From Pyricularia pennisetigena (lineage: Eukaryota; Ascomycota; Sordariomycetes; Magnaporthales; Pyriculariaceae), in contig NC_043741.1 of NCBI RefSeq assembly GCF_004337985.1, positions 4,750,140 through 4,814,139 of the forward strand: a DNA stretch of 64,000 bases, in the 5' to 3' direction. A program made the translations under genes and the position numbers. The notes beneath the pieces are model-generated. The model saw nothing but the letters and a program-made list of their open reading frames with translations. It did not search any database and was not told the DNA's origin. Shown here one piece after another: positions 1-9,879 of the stretch (positions are counted from its first letter, which is position 1; the number at the start of each line of letters is the position of its first letter).

Positions 1-2100
1 TGCCAGTTCCTGGTCGCTCACCTCGGGGAGAGGGATGTAGTAGAATAGGAGTGCAAGGCCAGCGCAGAACAAGGTGACGGCCAGGTAGGTCCACTGGACA
101 TCGGATAATATGAGCGAGCCTGGGCGCTCTTGCCGCTGTGAAACGTTGGAGAAGTAGACATGTTGAGCCAAAAGGCCGCTGAGGACGCTCCCGACAGCCT
201 GGACGCCTTGTGCCAGGCAAAGCCTCATGGAAGCGAACTCGCTGGGGCCGCAGAGGACTAGGAAGGGGTTGGCTGCCGTCTCCAAGACCGCAAGCCCACT
301 GCCGACAACTGTGTGTTGATTTCAGAGTTAGTGCCTCTCCATCTTTGTGACTATATTCAGCATGCCAACGGGAAACCTACTGAAGTTTGAGACCATAAAC
401 CCCGGAAAGCTCGCCAGCACGGCGGCAGGCCAAAAACAGATTGTCCCAGTGCCAAAGATTGAAAGACCCAGCATCAGGGTGGCCTTGAACCCGCCGATCG
501 ATTCGTGTGGTCGGTGGTTCCTGGTTGCGTGTCGCGAGCGGTGATGTTCGTCATGACGGAGTATCCAGACGCCAACAATAAGAGGTCCAAGAAGGTATCC
601 CAGTCCGAAATAGATGCTGTTGAGCCCAATGGTTTGAGGGACCGACATGTCGGCCACCATGGCGACCACATTGTTGAGCGTCCCTAACAGCCCATACGAC
701 ATGCCCCACAGCAGGAAAGTGACCGTGACAAAGGCGCAGTACCGCCAGCTTTCGGCGTTTGTGGCCTTGAGCATGCTTTTAGGCCTCTTGATGCTCACAA
801 ACCCAAAATACAGGTTGCTCTCGGTCGGGGCGGAGCTCTGGGCCCCCAGAGTCGTTACGGTCGACCGTCTCAAGTTGGACCAAGCATTGCCGGCCTGTGG
901 CGTCCCGGGGGTGGCGGCAGTGCCGCCCATGTCTGGCGTCGTCAAGAACTGGAGCATGTCAAGCTGCTGATCTTGGTCCTGGTGTCCAACGGCAGTGGGG
1001 GAATTTTGCGGTGGTGGCGCCTGCATGCCCCCGCCTGCGCCAAAGGCTGGCTGCATGGGGGTAGGGGTGGGCAGCACCTCTCTATCTTTGGTGTTGTTGG
1101 ATCCGTAGTAGTTGCCATTGGGGTCCAGGATCATTGCCGGGAGGAGACGCAGCACAAGAGGCTTCAGGGTCGGGATGCATGCGGTTGAGATGCCAATATT
1201 GACCTCGACAGCAGACCACATGAGAGACTATGGAGACACAAAACAGCGGAGACACATCAGTGGTAAAACTCCAAAAAATATATGCATATACTTGTTTGTC
1301 AGTGTACTCACAAGAGAAGCGCTCCAGCTAAATTGAGGGGAGTCCCCATAGATGGCTCTTGGATCCGATGTCTGCGTTGTATTGGGAACATAGTTGATGG
1401 CGTTCTGAAGATAGTAGATCCTGACCACGTCGACTATGGTAACAAAAATACCCAGGCCAAACGTCAGAACCAGAATGGTCTTCTGCCGCGGAGGTAGCCT
1501 CATGCTCGTGAGGACTGGAATCGGCAAGGCGAGGATGGCCAGGTCCGTGATGATGTTGATGGGCGCAGAGCAGATGAACTCGGTCAGAAGAGGCACGCAC
1601 CGCCCAGCCACATCATCGAAGGCTGCATTGATCGGATTGCACTGAAAAATGTTGATAAAAGTGAGGATGGTACCAGCTGTGTTGACGACGAAGAGCACAA
1701 TTTTCGAGGCGAGGCGGAGCAGCGGCTGGGTATTTCTGGAGAGTCGGAGGTAGAATATCAGGATGGACGTCTTGGCTGCCATGAGAGCCGGGTTGTATAA
1801 GACGGAAAAGACATATTCGCAACGCCTAAGCTGCGGCAAGTGCTCAGGAACTATGTCCTCGTCGTGGCGGCCGAGGCCCCTGCGAGTGCCGAGAGCGATG
1901 GAGACCGAGATGCCCACGGCGAACAGCCAGGCAATCACAATGGAAAGGTCATCCCACCCGAAGCGTTGAACAATGAGGCCTCGACAAGCCAGTCTCGCGC
2001 CGACAAAGACGGTAGCCAAGGCCAGGGTGGCGGTAGTGACGGCGAATACTGCGGGGCCTCGGTCTGGTACGCCGTCGACGTCAACGGTAAAGTCCTGCAT
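1..2100 (-). CDS. SAT4/Pth11-type 7-TM domain fused to FucP-like MFS sugar transporter (3' end outside window)
   Basis: Exons read 2100-1312, 1227-381 and 308-1, with introns of 84 and 72 bp (GTGAGT..CATAG and GTAGGT..ACAG). Splicing keeps one frame for 648 codons up to the window edge. Residues 1 to about 295 form a fungal rhodopsin-like (SAT4/CFEM-receptor type) domain with seven hydrophobic helices and the family's typical WDD, CNP and LPIPVL stretches. Residues about 296-415 are a low-complexity Q/P/G/T linker. From about residue 420 the protein is an MFS transporter of the L-fucose/glucose-galactose permease group: LLWGMSYGLL, a YFGLGYLLGP helix, GGFKAT, and ETAANPF after the second intron. 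The transporter's last helices lie beyond base 1. I chose the ATG at 2100 because it begins the family-typical MQDFTVDVDG; an in-frame ATG at 2139 would add 13 residues. The sugar specificity and any sensing role are inference. A wrong merge of two genes is possible, but the junction lies inside a single exon with no stop. Confidence 0.85.
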
Positions 2101-2650
2101 AGTATAAGCACAACGAGCCCGGGTCCCAGGAACAGTCAAGGCTTGTCCCAGCTCAACAGTCTGGTGGTAGAGATGTCCCGCCAGCGGCCATTATCAAAGG
2201 ATGAGCCGACAGTGACATGAATAAAAGAAAATGACGTCTGGGCGAGTGAGGAGGCCTTCACAAGTCCGGAGGCGAATCGAGAGAGTTGATAATGTTTTCT
2301 GTAAACCAAGACGCAAACTGTATGTAGCTCGGGAACTACGGCTGGATACAAGTCCGAAGGTTGCTTGCGCGATCCTCGTTGCGGCTGACCAGGTGAAGAA
2401 GTCCAAGTCAAGGTGAGTATATGGCAGTACTTCCGCGTGTACACCGTGTCGCACAAGCCCGACCTACGGTATGCCGAGGGTGGTGTTGTTTCCGTCCCCC
2501 GCGCGTCGAGCCGAGCAAGAGACAACGGTCTTTTTTTTTTTGTCTCTGTGTTTTTCTTGGGATTGCCAAGCTGGCCCACCTCCGGTGACGTTGGAATGCA
2601 ACCTGCTCGTGTCAGTCGCCAGCCATTCGCGAGAGTACCTGCTGGAGCAT

Positions 2651-2674
2651 AAAAAAAAAAAAAAAAAAAAAAAA
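2651..2674. repeat. Poly(A) tract, 24 bp
   Basis: An uninterrupted run of A about 550 bp upstream of the SAT4-MFS start. It is one of several long homopolymers in the spacer. A short ORF spanning it owes its open frame to the Lys/Phe homopolymer and is not a gene. Confidence 0.9.
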
Positions 2675-4179
2675 GGCGAGTGTGCCGTCGTTGCCAACCG
2701 GGCGAGAGGCAAAAGAGACTAGATTAGATTTGCAAGGGTCTTCTCGTCTCAGCTGGGATGACTGCGGAAAAGAATGAGTTGGCGTGGGTGGTTTTCGGGT
2801 GTTTGCTTTTTTCGCCTTTTTCTTATTCCTCCTGCTTTTCTTCTTGTTGGAAGATGCAGCCTGGGGGTAAGCAGGGAAGAAGAACTGCCCCGGGGGCAAA
2901 CGAACAAACTAGAGGCTGCTGGATTTTTAAGGTTGACAAGGTTGGATGCCCAAGCCCTGAACCATGACCGACGAGCCGTTCCCGTTGATTCGAGTAAACA
3001 GCCCAAAACCGAATCAGATTCTAAGCGCGTCTTTGTTGCAAGCTCGACAGCTCAGTTGAGGTTGAGTTTGGTCAAGGTATGTACGTAGGCAAGGAGTCGC
3101 GCACGTTTCGAGACCCCTCGTTTGACACTAACGTCAGATACACCACGAGGAGTGAACAACGGTACAACGGATAGGTGGGCGAGGTGCTGCGTAAAAACGA
3201 AAAGACGAAACAAAGAAAGTATAAAGTAACTAATTCGTATAGCTAGGTGTGTGGGGAGGATGAGCTCAAAGGACACACAAGACAAAAAAAAAAAAAAAAA
3301 AACCACAGAGGTAAAAGCCCAACTCTGGGGAAACACTTTGCGTGTGTTGTTCTTCCCGACCGCCAATTCTTAGCAAAGTGGGAAATTTTTTTTTTTTTTT
3401 CTGCAACCAAAGAAGGATCGAGTCCCTTACCCGCCCCCCATCGAGGAATTCGTGGACTGTCATGGTTGGTTTGTGTTCCTCTCGCCGGTAACATGCATGC
3501 TAAAAAAATTGTGGTGTGTGGGTTCTGATGACATCGATGTTGGCGAGGAATGCAACTCGGGGATTTGGAGCCTCGAACGGCTGATCCACTTTTCTCGGTT
3601 GCCCAGGTGGGACTTGGTTAATCTTTTTGACTCGAGTTTAATATTTAATTAATGTGGATGCTCAACTGGGTAAAAGCCACACAGACCGACTATCTTATGA
3701 CATAATTCGCTTGGCTCAGATGACGGCGATGCAAAAGTTTGCTAACAAAGTCACAAAATAAGTCACACGGAAAAAGGAAGGATCCCCGCTTACCACCGAT
3801 ATTGCGGGGAAAAGAGAGACAGAAAACTTGCTTGATTACTGGGGATGAAGACAATCTCGCGCCTCAACAGACTCGCCAGCATCCAAGACCTATCTAGTTA
3901 GTACCAACCAGTAGGGTACAAAGATGGGCGCATGCCCACCTCCCTGCCGGCTTCACGATGGTACCTGTCTGCCTACGATCTCTTAAGCCGGTTTTGCGGG
4001 GTATTCCCCGGCTCGGCTGGGGCGGAAAACAGAGAAGGCGTTGTCTGTCGGCAAAGGTACCTACCTATCTACCTCAATGTGCTCAATCGGACTGCCTGTT
4101 AATTATTATGGCTCGATCGATCTGGTTGGCTCGGCATATGGGTAAACAAACTACCGTGCGCCGTTAGCGGGCATGTAGG

Positions 4180-4206
4180 CAGGTGCAGGTGCAGGTGCAT
4201 GTGCAT
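4180..4206. repeat. Short imperfect tandem repeat (GCAGGT/GCATGT)
   Basis: About four and a half copies of a six-base unit (GCAGGT, drifting to GCATGT) lie in the non-coding spacer. I see no functional assignment. Confidence 0.7.
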
Positions 4207-4335
4207 GGTAGAGCTAGCTACACAGCTACCTTGCGTACTGGTTCAAGTGTTGCTGTCGGTGGTAACATCTACAGTATCCTACTCACTCCCTTGGCGTGAC
4301 TTTGATCAAATCTCTTTTTTTTTTTTTTTTTTTTT

Positions 4336-4417
4336 NNNNNNNNNNNNNNNNNNNNNNNNNNNNNNNNNNNNNNNNNNNNNNNNNNNNNNNNNNNNNNNNN
4401 NNNNNNNNNNNNNNNNN
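4336..4417. other. Assembly gap (82 N)
   Basis: The run of N is flanked by T21 on the left (4315-4335) and A9 on the right (4418-4426). Assembly evidently stopped at a homopolymer, so the true length is unknown. Confidence 0.98.
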
Positions 4418-7249
4418 AAAAAAAAAGCCCCTACGGATACGCAGTGTCACGGTACTCTCTCCAACACAGGTACGAACTAAAAAAGTTCGATTCGTGGACA
4501 ATGTACTCAAAACCTTGACCCCTCATAAAGGGTGCAGCGATCGGACCCCTTCTTACACTTCAATCCCAAATCCCAAGCGTGTGGGCAACGCTAGGAAAGG
4601 GCAGCAGCCCAACGGTTTAGGGTGAACACAAAGTTACACCTGACAACAAGAAGGAAAAACAAGGCGCCGGAATGCATGAATAGCTGAATGCTGGCTGCAC
4701 TGGTCCCACACAGGGGCAAAATGCTGAATCCTCTGAAGAGAAATGTCTGAATTATCCGACGAACGGGATTTTTTTTTTTCTTCTTTCTTTTTTGCTCAAA
4801 ATCACCACTGACTGACAGACAGACGGCTTGTTTTGTCAAAATCGACTGAAGTGATGTTCAAAGTTACTAAATACACTAAACAAAAGAAAACAAGAAAGGC
4901 AAAGAGGTCGTCATAAGGCAGAATAACTATGATGATATCAATTTGTGTTGTCTTCCCTGCTTCAACGTCACCAGCCGATAGTCAAGCTCATCGCTCGGTA
5001 TATTCACTATATTTGTTTACTGGGTGGGTAGACTGGTAGGTTTGGGAACTGCTTGGCTGGTTGGAGCTGCGGTTAAAAGTGCAAAGTCAAAAGAAGTTCA
5101 CTACCAGCACCCAATGAGAATCCAGTCCAACTCCTTTACTGTGTAACCCGTTGAAACTATACATGGTGGTTTATCGATTGGCAAAGCTCTAGGCAAAATT
5201 CTCGTGGTATACTAGCCCATAATATGTATCATCCGGCCCTATCGCTTTTGTTTGTCACAACGTTTGTACCAGTGAGTTTTTATGCATTCCCTACAACCCA
5301 AGGTACCCTGCTTAATGCAGGTACCTACCTATATTCGGACCTCAATCCCAATACCTCCTTACCCAAAACAGAACAACAGCCTCACGAATCTTGGCCCCCC
5401 CCCCCCCCATCGGTGTTCGGCATCGAGGCAGAAACAGGGGATTGAGGCATGGATGCGAAAGATTGTAGTGCAGGTCGACTGCTTGCTCCCACTGGCCGAG
5501 AAGGCGGCCTACCAAATACGAGACAGGCGTATCATACGACTCGCGGTTCGAGGGCAAAACAGTCACCACTGTCGTGCGGTAGCATACGCGGGCGTCGTTC
5601 CGCTGGTGCAAAACGCAGCACAGTCCTTTCTGCCCAAGGGGTGGTCACCGCTGATAAATGTCACCAATGACTTGAGGGCTGGTCTCGACTCGAGACCCTT
5701 GGTCCCAGTGATGAATGCTGGTTTCCTGCTACTATTCCGTAATGACCGTAATGCCTTCCCCAGCCGGGCCGTCAGGCACAATAGTGTCGAAGTCTAGAGC
5801 CGTCCAGTATTTCAGACGGTAATACGTCGGCAACAGCAGGCTTGGTCTGATCTTATAGCTGTGATGCAATTTCTGTGATGGTGCGACACGGAAAAAATTC
5901 ATCTGAGGCCAAGATAGATAGGCCATTAGAGTGATGGTGGTTAGCAAAGAAAACCCAAACAAAGAAAGAAAGAGTGATTTACTCAACCAAATGGCAGTTT
6001 GCCCTCTGAATCAAGCAAGGACTAGCATCGGACCCGAGTACTATGAGAAGTATCTGGCTCTCAAGGCCCAGCCTCATAGTGGACCGAACAGAGAAGAAAA
6101 AAAAAAAAAAAAAAAAAACTCCACTTGAGCTGATAATGTCGAAGCATACTCGTGCATGTGGACTGGGAATCGAGTTAAGCCTCAATTTTGAAATAAACCC
6201 AAAATGGTAGGGCTGGAGCTTCCATACCGACACATAAAATTAGACTCTGGGCTCCGATCTCATCGAGAAGCTAGGACAGCATGCATTTTCATCAGCCTGA
6301 CATGGCCACCCGCCAGCGACTCATCCACGAAACCACTACCGAGTGCTATCGCCGATTTCCAAGGGTTCAGGCACATGGCTCTCTTCCCCGATCCATTGGA
6401 CCAAGAAATGATTACATGCCGGAATGGGCGACCCGCCGACCCCTAACACGAGTCGTCTGGACATCGCACGCGATGATCCCGCAGATGGGACGACACTAAT
6501 TGCACGTTGTCGACATAAAATTCCAAGAAAAGAAAAAGTAAAAGGGGACAAGAGGGAGATGAATAAAAAAAAAAAAAACCACATCGGGATATACAGCCAA
6601 TCTCTGCGTTAACAGACGGATCCTCTTGTTACCCTTTTTGATTTGGCTTTTGCGTTGGCTTTCGAGTAAGATAAGATGCCTCGATCAGTCCAAGTGATTC
6701 GGACGACATTGAGTTGATATAGTTATCCCCTCCGAAGGACTCGAGCCAACGTGGCAACTAGGTTGGTCGGGATGACAAGCGCCCGGCTGAGCTCTCCTTG
6801 TTTCTGCCGTAGGTGGGTAGGTCAAGACGCCGAGACCGACCGTCCTTAAGCGCGAGGCCCAGCCCTGCCAGGCGGTATTCATGGTCGTGAATATTGCCTA
6901 TTCAGGATACCCGGCTCGCAACATGCGGATGTGCCGAGATGTCTTGGTTGTAGAATTAGCGCGACTGCGATACCCAAGCCAACGATGAACGTCTGATGTG
7001 ACAGCAGAAGATACTTGTTCCGCGGACGGTATTCCTCACCACGGGAAACAGACCAGCAACCCCTTGAAAGACACCAGGAGGCAACACCCTGGCTAAAGAC
7101 CTGCTTAGGTATACTAACATGTGTGCATGGCGGTTGCGGGGATCCTGTGTTCATATCCCGTGTATCAAAACAGACCTATCTATGCCAAGGCGTACAAGCC
7201 TCTGAAGGCCCTCCCCCCTGAGAGCTGATTCATTTCAACCTAAAAAGGG

Positions 7250-9175
7250 TCATGTCGATGCCTCCTGTTTCGAGTATACCATTCTACCCGCTACCCACGT
7301 CTCTTCGACTGCGAAAGTGCGCAGCCTGTCCTCAAGCCCGACGATTGGGTCCAGTGATTCCAGGGGCTGGTCAATGACGACCCAATCTGCAAAAGAGCCC
7401 CTTTGAATGACGCCCGCTTTGCCCTCCATGAAGGCCCCGTGGGCAGGACCACGGGTAAACCCAGCCAGCGCCTGGTCCACGGTGAGGGCCTCCTCCAAGT
7501 GCCAGCCGCGATCGGTCACGCCGTCGGCCCCCTTGCCGGTGTGCGGGTTCTTGCGCGCGACGGCGGCGTAGATGCCCTGGAACGGATTTGGCGGCTCGAC
7601 GGGGAAGTCGCTCCCCAGAACAGGGTTCAAGGGCAGAAACGTCTTCATCCGGTAGGCCTCGGTCCGCGTCCTCTCGGGGCCTAGACGCAGCTCCGCGTAG
7701 CTCATGTCCGAGGTGGCGTGCGTCGGCTGGATGGATGGTATGATGCCGAGCGCAAACATGCGTTTCTGGTCGTCCGGGTGCACGATCTGCGCGTGCTCGA
7801 TCCGCATCCGGTAGCGCTCCTCCTGCAGCCTGCGCAGGGCGTCGGTGTCGGAGTCGGCGGCGGCGTCGCCCAGGCCGTCACGCAGCACGGCCTCCATGGC
7901 GTCGATGGCCACGCGGTTCGCCAGGTCCCCTATCGCGTGGATGTTGACCTGCCAACCTCCCGCCGCCCACTCTCGCGCGACCCGTGCCAGCGTCGAGGCG
8001 TTGACGAGCAGCGACCCCGCGGCTCCGTCGTCCAGCCGGTCGCTGTATGGCTCCAGCATGGCCGAGCCCCAACTGCCCAGCGCCCCGTCGCCAAAAAGCT
8101 TGACGCTGCGGATCGTGAGCATGTCGTCGTCCTCGTGTCTGACGGCGGCCGCCTTTGCCAGGCAGACAGTGTTGCGCTCCTCGCACTCGAGCATCCCGTA
8201 CACCCTGAGCGTGAAGCCGCCGTCTGGGCCCGCCGCGGCCATAGCCTGCATCATGGCCAGGTCCGTCGGTGTCGCCCCGGCGTCGTGCATGCCCACCAGC
8301 CCTACGCTGTGGAGGGCCTTCATGGCCGACCGCACAAACTCCTGCTTGGTCCCGCGGCCGGGGCGTGGCCACAGCGCCGTGACAATGTCCATGGCGTTGT
8401 CGCAAAAGACGCCCATGCCGGGATCGCGGATGATCTCGCCGCCGGGCACCTCGCGCGGGAGGTCGGCGGGCAGCAGGTCGAGCACCGAGCGAGACACCCA
8501 GGTGCAGTGGACGTCGACCCGGTCTACCATGATGTAGAGGCCCCTGAGCCGCTCTTCCCGGGCCAGCATGTCCTTTGGGTTTTATCAAGCGTTTTGTCAC
8601 TCATCAGCATTGCCAAACAAAACAATAACGACAGAAAAAAAAAGGCATCACCGAATCGTCAAAAGAAACAACCCCAAATGTGGTGGCATCCTTACAGCAC
8701 TAGGCATGCCCCCCAGAGCCATCTGATCCCACCCAACTCCCCTGATCCACAAGCCCCGCGAGCCGACGCCGGGGTTGGCCTCGAGGTAGGCCACGATCCT
8801 GCGGTTGACCTCGTCAAAGGACGAGGCCCCAAAGAGGTCGACCGAGTGCAGGAACTCGCCGTACTGCAGCAGATGCCCGTGGCCGTCCCAGAGACCCGGC
8901 ATCGCGTGTCCTGGCCGCATCTCGGCGCCGGGAACCTCGGCGGCCTCGGCGTGCAGCTCCGTGACGCGTCCGTCGCTTACGGAAAAGCAATCGGCCCTCG
9001 CCGGGTGTTCCACCCCCGTCCTGACGCCCCCGCTGTAGCAGTACGTCTTCGTCTCTGCTCCCCCAGAGGATGCCGTAAAGTCTGCCGTCTGCCATCGCTG
9101 CCGGTAAAAGATGGCTAGACCGAGGACGAACAGCGAGAGCAAAAGACCCCGCTTGGTCGTCACCAGTCCTGCCAT
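7250..9175 (-). CDS. Membrane-anchored amidohydrolase family 3 (YtcJ-like) protein
   Basis: Exons 9175-8696 and 8572-7250 are separated by a 123 bp intron (GTAAGG..AAAG) and give 600 residues. Residues 10-24 are a hydrophobic N-terminal anchor after a short basic head, so the enzyme probably faces the lumen or outside. The rest is a full amidohydrolase-3 TIM barrel (PF07969 type). The metal-binding HxH is at residues 99 and 101 (WDGHGHL), the KLFGDGALG strand has a candidate bridging Lys near 318, His near 372 lies in NIHAIGD, His near 420 in RIEHAQ, and the catalytic Asp near 482 in LGSDFP. YtcJ/NfdA-like enzymes hydrolyse N-acyl or N-formyl amide bonds, and the true substrate of the fungal members is not established. 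The intron position makes the join continuous (MPSA then DMLARE), as in other family members. The high GC of the gene produces long antisense ORFs that are shadows. Confidence 0.9.
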
Positions 9176-9879
9176 GACTGACGTATTTCTTTTCTTGCGC
9201 GGGGTTTTGTCGTGGCCGGATGTAGTTTTTGACTTGGCCCGATCGAGGGGAGGAGGGGGGTATCGGATTTACCGGAAAATGGCTCAAAAGGTGGTCGACG
9301 CGGCGATTTTAACCTGTTATCATTTGGGATTATGTTTTTTTTTTTTNNNNNNNNNNNNNNNNNNNNNNNNNNNNNNNNNNNNNNNNNNNNNNNNNNNNNN
9401 NNNNNNNNNNNNNNNNNNNNNNNNNNNNNNNNNNNNNNNNNNNNNNNNNNNNNNNNNNNNNNGTGGTTTAAGCGCCCAAAGTAACTTGGGCAATTATATC
9501 GGACAAGATTTCAGGGTTTGCACCCCGCTCGCTGGTTACGGCTGCTACCCTCTGAAGTTCGAACCCAACCGCATCCACATCAATCTTGGCTCCTTGTTGA
9601 CCACCTATTATAGTCACACAAATCAGACGGCGCACAAGGAACAAGATTATGTTATGGCTGATAGACATAAGAGTACCACCAATGCTCAGGCTTGCACCGT
9701 CCAATTCCACAATCCAGACCAAACATGGCCCACGTCCTATGGGCCTCAAAACAATAGCCAGTCCACAACCTAAACTTCCAAAGTAAATGAACACCCTTCC
9801 CTGGAACCCAGTACGCCAGAACACCGTCCTATGCAAATACAAATGAAACTCATCTCGTACGCGCTTGCAATACCACAAA
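9176..9879. other. Spacer with assembly gap between MRC1 3' end and amidohydrolase promoter
   Basis: About 700 bp without a gene. It holds the amidohydrolase promoter, a 116-N gap at 9347-9462 preceded by a T run, and the 3' flank of MRC1. Open frames here do not resemble protein families. Confidence 0.6.
9347..9462. other. Assembly gap (116 N)
   Basis: The run of N follows a T12 homopolymer at about 9335-9346, as at the first gap. Its true length and content are unknown. Confidence 0.98.

Larger units (their letters stand above)
2101..7249. other. Intergenic spacer, homopolymer-rich, with assembly gap
   Basis: This 5.1 kb between two minus-strand genes holds no ORF I can assign. It contains A/T homopolymers (A24 at 2651-2674, A19 at 3284-3302, A22 at 6097-6118), a C14 run at 5395-5408, a gap of 82 Ns, an imperfect GCAGGT tandem near 4180-4206, and several TACCTACC motifs (about 4065 and 5322). 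The right part should include the 3' flank of the amidohydrolase gene, and the left part the promoter of the SAT4-MFS gene. Confidence 0.6.

Noticed and set aside
1228..2139. Stand-alone SAT4 protein ending at 1228
   Set aside because: The stop is the TAG of an intron acceptor; splicing completes helix 7 (SASLSLMWSAVEVNIG) and continues into the transporter.
2651..2674. Poly(A) run as evidence of a retrotransposon or processed pseudogene
   Set aside because: No element body, ORF remnant or target-site duplication is visible next to it.
5282..5797. 171-codon plus-strand frame in the left spacer
   Set aside because: It crosses a C14 homopolymer, has no recognisable domain and no plausible splice partners.
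7718..9118. Plus-strand open frames of 466 and 230 codons across the amidohydrolase gene
   Set aside because: They are antisense to a GC-rich gene with complete catalytic motifs, have no family resemblance, and one runs through the real intron.
9540..9580. tRNA-like word (GAAGTTCGAACCC) resembling a T-loop
   Set aside because: I could not build an acceptor stem, D-arm and anticodon arm at the right spacing around it.
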